Shown here: piece after piece, positions 32,212-45,002 of the stretch
How the letters are laid out: each line of letters opens with the position of its first letter
Position numbering within the stretch: the stretch's first letter is position 1
Source of the DNA: Linum tenue
Lineage: Eukaryota; Streptophyta; Magnoliopsida; Malpighiales; Linaceae
DNA: 64,000 bases
Assembly (NCBI GenBank): GCA_946122785.1
Contig: CAMGYJ010000007.1
Span: 1,876,909 to 1,940,908 of the forward strand
Direction: 5' to 3'
Translations under genes and position numbers: made by a program
Notes under the pieces: model-generated
Databases searched by the model: none
Told to the model about the DNA's origin: nothing
The model's input: only the letters and a program-made list of their open reading frames with translations

Positions 32212-35200
32212 ATGGACGGAGAGCTAGGGAATGAGTTGGCTCAAGGTGATTTGGTGGAGGAGGTGGTGCATTTCCGTGGTAAGGAGAGTGAGTATTCCTT
32301 GAGACAGCCTGAAGCCTCCAATGTGGTGCTGGAGCAGTCCGAGGAGGCTGTTCTTGGGCACGGTGACTATTTAAATAGTTCGTTTGATGGGATTTCTGAT
32401 ATTTTGGAGGGCAGGACCCCCGGTGCAAACTTAGGCCCGGAGGATCCTTCTGAGCAGCCGCGTGCAAGGCCTCGATATATGGATGATGCAGGGAACATGG
32501 TGGAGGAGTTGATGGTGAAGAATTATGATGGTGGTTCTAATTTGGCTATAGTCGGCACATCAAACCACAGGGAGAAAATGGAGTCCAGGTGGAGTCAGTG
32601 GCAGCAGCCTTATCATCCTGGAGTAAGGTTGGGAAGCGGGAGTTCTCGCAGCAGTGTTTGGCGTAGCGGAGATAATCAGGCTGTGAGGCTGTGTGAGAGT
32701 GGTCCACAGAATGTATCCTCTTCTGAGTTTTTGGATAAGGGAATTTCAAATGTTATCTCCAACGAGGCTGCCGGACAATTGGCAGATGCTGAACACACAG
32801 AGGTTAGGGACATGGTTTCCCATGGTGGTATACGGACAAAGATTCTGTCAAAGTCGGGGTTTACTGATTTTTTTATAAAGAATACTTTGAAGGGTAAGGG
32901 GGTTGTTTTCAGAGGTTCTCCGCAAAATGTAATGAGACCTGAGCCAGTAGATCAGGACAATGGAAAGACTGCAACTGTTAACTTGACAGCTAGTAGTGCT
33001 TCAACGAGTATGGGTGAGAAACCTGCAATGCCTTCACCTGTTGGTGTTGTCAGGCCAAGGAATAGCGGTAGTGATGATGAAGGAGTCAGTTTGAGGGAAT
33101 GGCTAAACGTTGGACGCCATGGGGTAGATAAAGTTGAATGCTTTCATATCTTTAGGCAGATTGTGGATCTGGTTGATAGCTACCATTCTCAAGGAGTTGT
33201 CTTGTGTCAGTTAATGCCCTCTTGCTTCAAGTTGTTGCCATTAAAACTGGTAAGTTATCTGGGATCAGTTGACAAAAGAAGCGATCTAGGGAGTGGAATG
33301 GATCAAGATGTGCCTTGGTCCGGTAATCATGCAATTAAAAGGAGGCTAACAGATCATGGAATGTTTTCCTCTGCTGGTTTGCATGTGAAGAAACAAAAGT
33401 TAAGCGAGACCATGAAGTCTGGTGATAGGTGGCCTCAGTTCAGCTCGAAATTTGGTGTCAAACTCAAAACTGAAGAAGTTGGCTTATCAAGCAAACATCA
33501 GTCCCTTTATGAGCCTAGTGGAGGCAATCCAAATGCAAGAGATGGATCTACGAGCAATCTTAGCTTCCCTTGGCTATCTAATGCAGTCCAAAAACAACCG
33601 TTAACAAGTGAAACTGACCCATTGGAAGCGAAGTGGTATGCGAGTCCTGAGGAGCTGAGTAAAGGAATATGCACACTGTCGTCAAATATTTATGCTTTGG
33701 GTATACTGCTGTTTGAGGTGCGCTATCTGCTCCTCATTTATCTAAAAACATCCGACCGGCCCTACTCTTAAATCTTGTGTCAACATTCACCTGTTAAAGT
33801 ATCCCATTTCATTTCCCCCCATTTGCATGTGGATATCTCAGTTTCAGTGTCGTTGGTTCTGCAACTGTGGATGATTTCCCTAATAAGAATATGCAATTAG
33901 CAAGGCTTAGTTTCTTTCAAGATATCAATTTTTTGCATTAGAATCTTGATCACGATCTTACTTATGTGTTTCTGTAGTTGCTTAGTCGTTTTGACTCTGA
34001 AGGAGCGCGTGCTATGGCCATGTTGGACTTGTGTAACAGAATCCTTCCTCCTTATTTTCTGTCCGAGAATCTGAAGGAAGCTGCATTTTGTCTTCTGCTA
34101 CTTCATCCTGAACCTTTCTCACGTCCAACAACCAGGTATTATTCTTTCATCAGCTGAAGGTCCAAAACATTGAATGTGTTTAAATTGTATAAGAAAACCT
34201 TCAAGATTGACTTTCACCTAGGCGATTGCAATTGAGAGTTAAGCTGACCCAAGATTGACTTCCATATGCCAAGTTATTAGGTCTTGACCCAATTGAATTT
34301 GACTCTTCTTCCGGCACTTGTACACTACTGTTGTTGATGCGCATGGGAAATTTAATGCTTGTCGAACACTTTCTTAGGTAATTAAATTGTGCTCTCTCGA
34401 GTCCCGACAGGCCTCAATGTTCATATGGCCTGTTTTTTACTCTTATGTCACGATGTGGAGGACAAGTAGAGTGTTAATAGGCCTCCCTGTCTATCTTCCA
34501 CTGTGTTATCATTCTATCTCGACTCTACTCTATATGAGATCCATGCGTTTGCTTAATCTCTAAACCACGTTTGGCGGTCCCTTTAAGGTCATTTCTCATT
34601 ATATGACAGGGAGATTCTTCAATCTGATGTGATTAATGGATTGCCTGAAGCGTCTGTGGAAGAATTGTCATCCTCGATTGAAAAAGATGATGCGGAATCG
34701 GAGCTCTTGTCATATTTTCTTGCATCACTGAGAGAGCATAAGCAGAGTAATGCCTCCAAGTTAGGGAACGACATTAGGTGCCTAGAAGCAGATATTAAGG
34801 AGATCGAGAAGCGGAATTGCTCAGAGAGATCAGCAACACCTGGTCGCTTAGACTTTGACATCCATAATGCAAAGGAACAGACTTCCCAGCAAAATGACAG
34901 TTTAAGTGCTGAAAGAGTCGCTCCAATGTTCTCAAATTCTGATACAAAGGAGATGAGGTTGATGAGAAATATCAGTCAGCTCGAGAGTGCTTATTTCTCC
35001 ACGAGAGGCAAAGTCCAAGTTCCCGAGGCTCATGCTGCATTACGCCAAGACAAGAGTTTGTTGCGAAACCGTGAAAACTGGCAATCGGAAAAAGAAGCTG
35101 GCGAAAAATATAACTCAGCTGATTGCCTTGGGGAATTCTTCGATGGTCTATGCAAATATGCTAGATATAGTAAGTTTCAAGTCCGTGGATCATTAAGAAC

Positions 35201-37355
35201 TGGGGAGTTCAACAATTCTGCGAATGTGATATTCTCTTTAGGTTTTGACCGGGACATGGACTACTTCGCTGCTGCTGGAGCTTCCAAAAAAATAAAGATA
35301 TATGAATTTAATTCTCTCTTCAATGATTCTGTTGATATTCATTATCCGGCTGTTGAAATGGCAAACAAATCAAGGCTTAGCTGCATCTGTTGGAACAGCT
35401 ACATTAAGAATTATCTGGCTTCAACCGACTATGACGGTGTGGTGAAGGTATGTCTTCCCTTGCACATTTGAGTATTATTTCTAACCCCTCTGAGATGAGC
35501 TTCAGTTACCTTATCTCTCAATATGAAAGAATAAAACTACCTTACATGTTCATGCTATTTTATTATTTCTGCAGATAGTTTGGATGTGCAGGTCAAATTG
35601 CTATCATATTAAGCTCTACCTGTTTCTTTTTCTTTTTTCCTAAAAAGATGCAGTACATTAGCAAGGTTATAGAAGAAAAAAAAAAGTTAATATCAGAATA
35701 AACTTATTTCTATATCTACCTTGATTATTCTGCATTTGTGAACATTGATAACATGCATAAAATTCTGCTCGGCGAGTTCTCTCTTCATATTATTCAAATT
35801 TCTACTATTTATTTGCTGATAAATGTTAACTTCTTGGTATGACATCATCCATGATTGGGTGGGACTTGGGAGACAGTTATGGGATGCAAGCACCGGTCAA
35901 GGGGTTTCTCAATATAATGAGCATCAAAGGAGGGCTTGGTCTGTTGACTTTTCTCCAGTATGTCCAACAAAATTGGCTACTGGAAGTGATGATTTTACAG
36001 TGAAATTATGGAGCATCAATGAGGCATGTTCTTCCTCTGATAGTCTTAAAGATGTTTTGCTACTGTGTTTTGTTTATTTAATTGATTGAAAGATCTATTG
36101 TCCGTAAACTTTAATATGGATCATGTGCACAATTTTTGTGAAGCTTGCATGCATGATCATGTGTATTGTTCATTCTTGTCTAGAAACATGGATTGAAGTT
36201 CATGGCATGGAGTTCTGATATTGTTTAGAAACATGGATTGAAGTTCATGGCATGGAGTTCTGCAACTCGAGATAGAAAGATAGGGTAAAATGTCTAAAAT
36301 CAATTTGATGTTACTTTTACAGTACTTATTGGAGTTTAGACCCTAATATTTGATATTTTTATCTCAAAGAAGTTGGTATCATCACTCTTGTCTGGGACAT
36401 GTGCAACATTATGGTTTATGATTCTGGCTTAAGTAGCATAGAGAGTGATGATGGTCCTGGTCCAGGAATATTTTTGTTGATGTTATCATGCTTGTACATT
36501 TTGCCAATAATTTACTGCTTGTTGCTGGATTAAGGGCTTATATGCAGTCAATGTTTCATGCAGAAAAATAGTTTAAGCACGATCAAGAATATCGCCAATG
36601 TCTGCTGTGTTCAGTTCTCCTCTCACTCCACTAATTTGCTGGCTTTTGGATCTGCGGATTTCAGAACCTACTGCTATGATATTCGAAATGTTAGAATGCC
36701 CTGGTGTATACTAAATGGCCACGAGAAAGCAGTGAGCTATGTAAAATTTGTGGATGCAGAGACTATTGTTACTGCATCAACTGACAACTCACTGAAGGTA
36801 TGGGATCTGAAAAGGACCAATAGCAGTGGCCTATCCATGAACGCTTGCAACTTAACTCTTCGAGGGCATACAAACGAGAAGGTTGTTTCCTTTAGCATAT
36901 ACTAGAACTTTCTGCTGGATAAGATTTTCGTTTCCCCCCATTTATGTGATTGCTCTTAATAGCTTATATCTTCTTTCCAGCTGGGTCTTGTTCTCACTTT
37001 GCCCTTCTTCGTGATTGCAGAATTTTGTTGGCCTGTCAGCTTCTGATGGTTACATCTCATGTGGTTCCGAAACAAACGAGGTATGATCTCAAATGTAGTG
37101 CCTTTGCTCATCTCTATGGGAAAGGGATGCTAAGTTATCTGCCGGGAATGTCTATTTTTGCAGGTTTATGCTTACCATCGATCTCTACCCATGCCGATGG
37201 CATCTCACAAGTTTGGTTCCTTGGATCCTATATCTGGGAAAGAGACAGATGATGACAATGGACAGTTTGTTTCTAGTGTCTGCTGGAGGGGGAACTCAGA
37301 CATGGTCTTAGCCGCCAATTCGAGTGGCGGCATTAAAGTATTGCAAATGTCTTAA
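32212..37355 (+). CDS. SPA: SPA1/SPA2-type COP1 partner (kinase-like, coiled coil, WD40)
   Basis: SPA proteins form the nuclear COP1-SPA E3 ligase complex that degrades light-signalling factors in darkness. Seven exons: 32212-33717, 33978-34135, 34610-35447, 35877-36023, 36564-36881, 37021-37080 and 37164-37355; all join in frame to 1072 residues. The N-terminus has the SPA1/SPA2 signature [21 protein letters not shown] degenerate kinase-like region follows ([42 protein letters not shown]). A coiled coil ([18 protein letters not shown]) and seven-bladed WD40 propeller end the protein ([26 protein letters not shown]). Intron 4 uses a GC donor (GAG|GCATGT, 36024). The ATG at 32212 is the first in frame. 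The 540-bp intron 4 also holds a 45-bp tandem duplication at 36181-36262. Confidence 0.94.
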
Positions 37356-38315
37356 AAGTTATAGAGATATGGATGACTGCCAAAACTTTCTCCTCAACTG
37401 GCTTCCTTATGCTTCTTCAAGTTCAATATTCTCCTTTGGAGGCCCGATCGGCTTCTGGAAAACGGTCATAGACCATCTTCCTTTTCTGTATCTTCTGGCA
37501 AGTTCGAATCCCTCCAATGTCAACCGATCTTTGAATATATCACTATTGGGACACACAGATGATTGAAGGTGAAAGTTTCCGGCACCATGATGAACATAAG
37601 CACAGACATAGCTTGTATATACAGCAGTATTTGGGGGAAAACAAGTGAATCTGGTTGAAGATGAGAATCTCTGAGTAATCTGCAGACCATTGGGGAGAGA
37701 GTTGGTTGCATACAGCCTCAGTACAGAATGCTGACTCCCTTTTTCTTTATGGTATCCATAATTTGGGACCAGAATTTCACTACTGAAATGAGCCTTGTAT
37801 TGAGTTTGTACCTAAAAGAATATCACCACTGACATGAGCCTTGTATTTGAGTTTGATATTTTGCTTTGTTTTTCTAGTTTGTGTAAATGTCTCAAAGAAG
37901 AGTGCAAAATAATGTACACTGGTGACTGGACATGACTTGTCCTGATAAAGAATGACAAGCAAGTTTTGGAACAATCTCTGTTGGCTTTAGATTTTGTTTT
38001 CCTCAACTTTTTTGCTCTTCATATTAGCTTACTGAAATCCTGAAATGACAAGGAATCAAATCCAGGTAACACTGCTACAGAGAAAGTCAGGTAACACTTG
38101 CTGAGGCACTTCTATCGTGAAGAAATCAAATTACACTGCTACAGGGAAAGTCAGGTAACACTCACTGAGGCACTTCTATCTCCTTTCTGACAACATTTGA
38201 TTGACTCATTCATATTCTTCCTACAGAAACAAAAACCAAGGAGAGGGATGGAAAAATGGTGAACCAGAGAAAGGTAACACTATTGATCAATCGTCTGCGC
38301 ATTCATCATCTTTCT
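37356..38315. other. Convergent 3' UTRs of SPA and the DUF1221 gene
   Basis: No coding signal. Contains two small duplications: a GACATGAGCCTTGTATT-type pair at about 37785-37855, and a roughly 70-bp pair at 38050-38182 (CAGGTAACACTGCTACAG / GAGGCACTTCTATC) in the DUF1221 downstream region. Confidence 0.5.
38050..38182. repeat. Two-copy tandem duplication of about 70 bp
   Basis: Both copies contain AATCAAAT, ACACTGCTACAG(A/G)GAAAGTC, AGGTAACACT and GCTGAGGCACTTCTATC-type blocks in the same order. Differences are few, so the duplication is fairly young. It lies just downstream of the DUF1221 gene stop codon. Confidence 0.7.
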
Positions 38316-40576
38316 TCATAATACCCCTTTCCCTGGATTTTGTGAACTCATTGTTGTTCTCTTAGGACTGTCTTTTGCAGCATTCATCCTCAATTTCCGA
38401 CCAGTTGGACTCCACGTCGCAGAAGATCTCACTGGCGATGACCTCACCGGAGTTTTCACTTTCGGTTTAACACCTGCATCAAACACTGTGCAACAAACAT
38501 CAAAATACATCACAGTTTCGGAGTTCGATAAAACCAGGGAATGGATCCAGAAAGACACCCACCTGGAGCTTTCTTCACCTTAACATTGGCTGGTTTTCTT
38601 GCCACGGCAGCAGCAGCAGAAGCAGCAGGGACTGTTTCATTGTTCGGCGGCTCCGATATCACTGACCTCGCATCCGACGTGGTCATCTTCTCCGGATTCA
38701 CAACACAAACGGACTTCGCATCAAAATTTACGATCTTCGGTTCATCCGCTGCTGGCAACACAATTGGATCCTCACCTGCTGCAAGGGTAAGAGGCTCTTC
38801 ATTCCCTGCCTCAGTCGACTTGAACTTTACACCACATGACGACGTCATCTTCTCCCTCTCTGCCAGCCTGTAAGCGAACATCTGAAATGGAATCTGAGAA
38901 ACCGAGCTCGAATCGCAGGTCGGTTCAGCAGGGAACTTCTTCAGAAACCCAGCTTCCAGTTCGGTGTAGTCGACAGGCGGCATCTGCATATCCGGCTGTC
39001 CATCACTAGGATTCATAACCAGGAACTTCTTCACGTATCGAAGAACCCTACAAATAGAGGAGAAGCTCGGCCTGCAGCTTGGATCTCTATGCCAGCACTT
39101 CTTTGTTAAGTTCACAAGGTATTTCGGTGTGTGAAATGGGAACAACGGTCTCTCCCCAGCTCGAATGTTCTTGATCATCTGATCACCATGGAGATGCCCG
39201 TCCTCGAATGGAAGCTTCCCTGTTAACAGGCCGAAACACAGCATTCCAAAGCTATAGACATCGGCCTTCTCCGTGTACTTGCTATTCAACCTTGAATTGT
39301 TCCCTGCTGCAGCAGCGGTAGCCTCTTGTTCCGCTAGCACCTCTGGCGCATACCAGATGGTTGGATCGATTGCATCTGAGGTCGCAGAAGCATGCCTCAG
39401 AGGTTGGCTTTCCACTCTCGCGAGTCCAAAGCCTGAAACTTTGACGATGAAATACCCCTCTGTGGCTTTCCTCGGCTTGAGAAATATGTTGGTGATGTTC
39501 AGATCTCCATGGTAGACCTTCTTCGAATGGAGGTACTCCATCCCTCTAGCAACCTGAAGCATGATATCCACAACAATGGGGAGAGGCAAAAGAACCCTTT
39601 TCCTCGGACTGCTGTTCTCCTTCATGTAAGAATGTAAATCCTTGCTCATCAACTCCATTACTAAAAAGCATTCCTTTTTATCCTCGTCGTAGAATCCACA
39701 GAAGTACTGGACTATGTTGGGATGAGCTAAGGACATTAGATCATATATTTCAGAGCTCAAAGGCTCAATCTCGTGCTGCAAATGTCTCATTGCAAATCCT
39801 TCCCCTAGCCATTGGATCTCCTTGTACTGGCTTCCTTCCCCTAGCCTTCTCCTCACTTTGTAATCTTCAGCTCCTAATAAGATCGAGCTCGGTGGGAGCT
39901 TTCCGTTAACTTTCTCGACGCTATTGAGCTTCTTCAGCAGCAGATCGGCAACACGATGCTCGTTCTTCGTAATCAAGCCGGAAGCTTTCTTCTCCTTCAG
40001 CTTCTCGATGAGATGCCACTTGTCTTCTCTCAGGGCAGCTTTGAACTGGCAGCATATCTCTTTTGGGATCAAGTACTGCCTCCCGAATCTCCACTGGAAC
40101 AGCTTGGGGTCGTACCAGCTTCGGTCGTATTTTTTCGACAGCATCACTCGTTTCCTCTTCATGTCTGCCTCATCCAGTCCAGAGATCTCTCCCGCGCTCT
40201 CGATGGCCTCGACGACAGCATGGAAGCAGGTGAGCAGGTTGTGGACGTGGAACTCGACGGAGTCTTTGTTTTGGTGGAGGGAGAGGGATTTCCCCCACCA
40301 GTCCTTGTTGTTGTCCATACAATGGCGGATGTAGAGCTCTCCTTCCTTGAACACCCTGTGCAGCTCCCTCAGCGGCTCCTCCAATGGCTTCCACTTCGTG
40401 TTCTTCTCTTCCAGGGTCAGGTTGTGCCTGATCTCCTCGGCGATCGTGTCGAATGCCGAGGTGAACATCTGGTGCAGGAGAACGCACTGGCGCGGGTTGA
40501 TTTGAATATCGTCCTGGAGCACCATTAGTGCTTTCAAGCTTCCCAGGACTTCCCCTACGTGCCTGAACTGCTCCAT
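38316..40576 (-). CDS. DUF1221 kinase-like protein (probable pseudokinase)
   Basis: Plant-specific kinase-like protein with an N-terminal DUF1221 region; the biological role is poorly known. Two exons, 40576-38563 and 38473-38316, give 723 residues. The start is the ATG at 40576 (MEQFRHVGEVLGSLKALMVL), which matches the family; upstream in-frame sequence has only TTG. DUF1221 covers about residues 1-200. The kinase-like domain (about 235-530) shows HGDLNITNIFL at the catalytic loop. The DFG motif is replaced by SGFG (VKVSGFGLARVE), and there is no clear VAIK lysine or glycine loop. Strong or normal kinase activity is therefore doubtful, as seen across this family. The tail is Ser/Lys-rich with repeats such as VRSSPVRSSATWSPTG. 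A non-coding leader exon probably ends at about 40936 (TTCAG|GTATGG). Confidence 0.9.
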
Positions 40577-41437
40577 TTCTTTGCTCGATGGGTGCTTCTT
40601 CGTCGATCTATCTCTCCGTCTGCCCTCTCTAAACGAAGAAGCAATGAGGTTTTGCTTCAAAGTTTAGAGAGATCTTTCTTTCAACAAGGATTCTCAAAAG
40701 AGCGTCACGACCTGGGCAATAGGAATATCAGGATTCAGGAAGAAGTTCATACAAGCATTTTTATAGCAAAAAACAGAGTGGGGGCAATCAATCTTCAGGG
40801 GATCAGAAGCGTTGGAAGAAGAACGCGAATCACAGAAGCCGTGAAGGAAAACGTAAAGCACAAGCTAATCAACAAGAACCTAGTTTTCCATGGTTGATCT
40901 TCTGCTAAAACGGGAAATTGGCAACATCCATACCTGAAGTCAAAAAGCTCTTGCTTCTTGATGAATCAGCACAGAGCAGCAGCCGCCATGAATGAAGGTG
41001 CCCACCCCTCTTCCTCTTCTTCTCTCTCTCTAATCCTCCTTTCCCTCTTTCAGTTTAATTACCTGATGATGATCAGAATGAATGAGAAGCAAGCCTCCTC
41101 CGACCTCTAACCATGGTGGAAAAAACAAAAATGGAAGATAGATTGAGGAATAGGGAACCTGAGAAACAATCCAAAACAGAGGATATTGACGGAGAATTCA
41201 ATGCTTCTCCTCTTCTTCTTTCGTCTTCTGACGTCAGAATTCTTACAAAAAAATAACAATCTGTTTTTTGTCCCGTCTGTTTTCTCCCTCTGCCAATGGT
41301 TATGGCGGAATTTCACCAACGGAATCACAGAATCTGAGATTGATCGCCGGAAAGTTTTCGAATTTTGAATTGGGTAGTTTGATTTCAGGTGCTTTTTGTT
41401 GATCTCAGGTGGGAATTCAGGGCGGCAGAGAGAGAAT

Positions 41438-41470
<33 letters not shown>

Positions 41471-41740
41471 CAGGAGGGACACCGAGGTCTATAGGACTTT
41501 TCCCTTTTCTTTTCTCTCTCTAAATTTCCCACGATTTCATTACTGAGGAAAAATATTCAGCGAGAGAGAGAGAGAGGGGGGGAAAGCCTTTCCCGCGGGT
41601 TTCGGTTTCATTTTGGCAGTTACGACGGACCTTTCGTCTTCTCCATTCCCCGGCAACTGTTTCTTCTCTGATGCGTGCCGGTGAACGGCGTCGTTTTGGA
41701 GAACGGTGGCGAACGTGGGGCCGTTATCACACGTCGTCAT
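40577..41740 (-). promoter_or_regulatory. Leader and promoter of the DUF1221 gene, with GA tracts
   Basis: A donor-like CTTCAG|GTATGG near 40936 suggests a leader intron of about 300 bp. The first exon probably lies at about 40940-41100 or beyond. A long (GA)n tract (41441-41469) and a second shorter one (about 41561-41577) stand upstream; such tracts bind plant BBR/BPC factors. Confidence 0.45.
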
Positions 41741-42825
41741 GGTGGTGGTTACTATTTGGACGTGACCCCGGTTAAAAGGGACGGCGGGACGGCCACGGTT
41801 GCTTTATTTTATTAGTTTATGTGGAGAACGACCGCTAGTAAGGATTTTTAAAAAATGGCCGGAGATAATTAGTTTATTGTTAATAACTTGAACATCAAGT
41901 TTCCTCTTTCGTAAATAACCAAATATCATTCATAAATAATAGGTAAAATTGTGTATTTTAGGCTGACAGGTAATAACATTATTGTTTTCGATTTTGAAGT
42001 CACTTATTGGAATTTCATGACTTGTTTTGCTAACTCTTTTAACTTTGAGGTCACATATTTGAATTTCAGGGTTCGTTTTGCTAATCCTCTTTTCGTACCA
42101 TGTTAACAGTACGTAGGAATTCTTTGGGGCCATAAATACTAAACTATAGAATCTATTTTTTACTTTTTAGACTTTAAGGTGTATCATTGCTCTAACATTC
42201 AATTAACTTAAGATACTGATATAAAGAGCAATTTCTTATTAAGACTACCTGATATTATGTTTCAACTTTGAAAGAACCGAAATCGAGGGGCAAAAAGAAA
42301 GAGACCGAAATTCATGTTTCAAACTTTGGAAGAATCAAAATCGAGGGGGCTTTCTCTTACTTTGATAAATCATAAATGTGATCACTACTTGTAGTATGTA
42401 GAAAAGGAAAAGGAAGAAATCAAAGAGGAAACCCCGCCATAAAGGGATAAAGAATCACAAGCGCATAATAGCACAGGCAAAAATACTAGTAAGTTGAACT
42501 AAATAAAGCCCAACAATTTTGGCTGAGGAGCCCAAATCGAAAACACAGGGCTCAGAGATAGAACATTGGTCTTTACCAGCCCAAGCCCATTTTAATTTTA
42601 TCGACTTCCAAAAAAAAAAAAAACAACAATTACTCCGGTTCTTGGAGATCTGGCGGTGAAAACCAAAGCTTTGCTACCTGCTACTAGCGCCTAGCGGAAA
42701 AGGCAGAACTGTAAAGCAGCAGACGTTAATGGCGGACTGACTAGTGACTAGTACTACTGGAGGAGTGCGATAGAGTGACAGAAACAGCAAACGCAAAGAC
42801 TGTTGTTCTCCCTCGCTGTAGCACG
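41741..42825. other. AT-rich spacer and transporter promoter
   Basis: No gene. Two short repeat pairs: AATTTCATGACTTGTTTTGC / AATTTCAGGGTTCGTTTTGC near 41990-42090, and GTTTCAA(A)CTTTG(A/G)AAGAA near 42258-42330, both looking like old transposon remnants. The last 150 bases are the transporter leader. Confidence 0.4.
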
Positions 42826-45002
42826 ATGAAATGGTACTTCGTCGCCGTGCTTCTCACCGTTCTAACTAGCTCTCAGGTCAGTCGCTCGAGCTCGTCCTCC
42901 GTCCGCCCTTCTTTCCCTTTCAATCTCCGTCGTGGATCGGCGGCATTCAAATTCGCCGATTCGCTTTCCTTCCTCTTACTTTCCCGCTAGAAGTGGAGCT
43001 GAATTGCTCTTTAGCGTTCCTGTTTTCGTTCCGATTTCATGAGATTTCATTTGGCGCCTGTTCGAATGTGGATCCCTATTGCATATGGTACTATCGATCA
43101 TGATCTCAAGAAATGACTCTGTTCAGCAGGCGTGGTTGAGTAAAGAGATTCTGCCATAGCAATGTCAGGCAGCAGCGCCAGTAGAGAGCTTGTGATAGTT
43201 GAACTTCTCAAGTATGGGGGCGGAATTCGTGAACTGATTGAATGTGTTTGGTTTATAATGTTTAGGGAATCTTGACTACTCTGTCTCAAACTAAGGGAAG
43301 CTATCTCTATGATTATGCAACCGTTCCATTTCTAGCAGAATTATTCAAGGTAGCTCTTGACACTTTTAATTAACCTTTCGTTCGTTATATTTGTAACATT
43401 CCTTATTACTCCAGGGGCTTGTTCTGCAATTAGTTCTTGTTTAAGGTAGGGTTCTTGTCTTGTTTAACTGCAGCTGCTGGTATCTGGTTTACTTCTGTGG
43501 CGAGAATTTCGGGTAACGCCGTCGATGCGAATAACCACTGAATGGAAGACTGTGCGGTTGTATCCAATCCCGTCCATCATATACCTGATTCATAACAATG
43601 TTCAGTTTGCTACACTCACTTATGTAGACACCTCCACGTATCAGATAATGGGCAATTTGAAGATTGTCACCACTGGGATATTATTCAGGTGCTTGCTTTA
43701 CTTATGTTTTTCTGGTTACACCTGTGAAGCTTTCCTTTATGATTCAGAACTTAGCAGAGCTAATTCCCCATATCTCCTTATTTCCCAATTTGAAGGTTGT
43801 TCCTTAAGAGGAAACTGTCTAATCTCCAATGGATGGCAATTATTCTGTTGGCTGTTGGAACAACCACTAGCCAGGTAGCTCTCCTTTACTTGTACCAAAT
43901 ATGCTGTCTCTAGAATGTTGTTTAGGACAGTTTTTGCGAGGTGGATTATGATTCATGTGCTCAAACATAATAGGTTAAGGGTTGTGGAGCAGCTTCCTGC
44001 GAATCTCTGTTTTCAGCTCCAATTCCAGGTTACATGCTGGGTGCTCTCTCTGCTTGCCTCTCAGCGTTGGCTGGTGTTTACACAGAGTTCCTAATGAAGA
44101 AGAACAATGACAGCTTGTACTGGCAGAATGTGCAATTGTATACGTAGGTATCTTTCCTCTTCTAGAATTATGTTTGGGCATTGATACATAGTGTCATACT
44201 TTCATGCAGTAGAAGCTGCGCATAGGAAAAACTTGACGGAATATCTGTCTGGCTTTTAGATCTGTGTTCTAAAACCATTTACGGTTGACCTTATTATTGC
44301 ATCCCAGAACTTATCTCCATACTCTTGGCCTTCAATTTGGGAGCATGGGTGACACGTCTTTGCCTTCAATAGCTAACTTTATGGGCATCATCGTCTGTTT
44401 CCAGGTTTGGAGTGTTATTCAACATGGCAAAGCTTATAGTAGATGATTTCCAAAGTGGATTTGAAAAGGGGCCTTGGTGGCAGCGTCTCTTTAATGGATA
44501 CAGCATAACCACGTTTCTGGTTGTTTTGAATCTTGGCTCGACTGGTTTGTTGGTTTCATGGTTGATGAAGTATGCTGATAATATTGTGAAGGTAATACTT
44601 TCGAAACTGATTGTGTCTGTTCATCTTGTGCTTCTCCACTTTCAAAAGTTGACTGCCATATACAAGTCTTGTTTAGGTATATTCCACATCCATGGCAATG
44701 CTGCTGACGATGGTTTTATCAGTAGTCCTGTTTTCGTTCAAGCCTACTCTTCAGGTACTTCTGGATGAAGTTATTACCTTCTACTGATTTTTCTTTTTCT
44801 TTTCTTAGTGTTGTGGCTATAAATATATATTCTGGTTTCTGTTGGGTCATTTTTGCAGCTCTTCTTAGGTATCATCATATGTATGATGTCACTTCACATG
44901 TATTTTGCCCCTCCACACGTTCTTGTGGATTCGCCACCTAAACCCAAACCTGTTCCTGAGGAACTACAAGAAGTTTCTATCGATCGAAGGACCGATTCCT
45001 GA
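42826..45002 (+). CDS. Nucleotide-sugar transporter, CMP-sialic acid transporter 1-like
   Basis: Golgi multi-spanning carrier of the nucleotide-sugar/drug-metabolite transporter superfamily. It resembles Arabidopsis At5g41760, named CMP-sialic acid transporter 1; since plants make little or no sialic acid, the natural cargo may be another CMP-sugar such as CMP-Kdo (inference). Eight exons: 42826-42876, 43266-43349, 43474-43688, 43796-43874, 43974-44143, 44405-44591, 44677-44754 and 44859-45002, totalling 335 residues, the family's usual length. Motifs: LSQTKGSYLYDYATVPFLAE, PSIIYLIHNNVQFATL, TYQIMGNLKIVTTGILF, NLQWMAIILLAVGTTTSQ and SACLSALAGVYTEFLMKK. About eight to ten membrane helices are apparent, with a hydrophilic Pro/Lys C-tail. 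All splice sites are GT-AG and no damage is seen. Confidence 0.93.
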
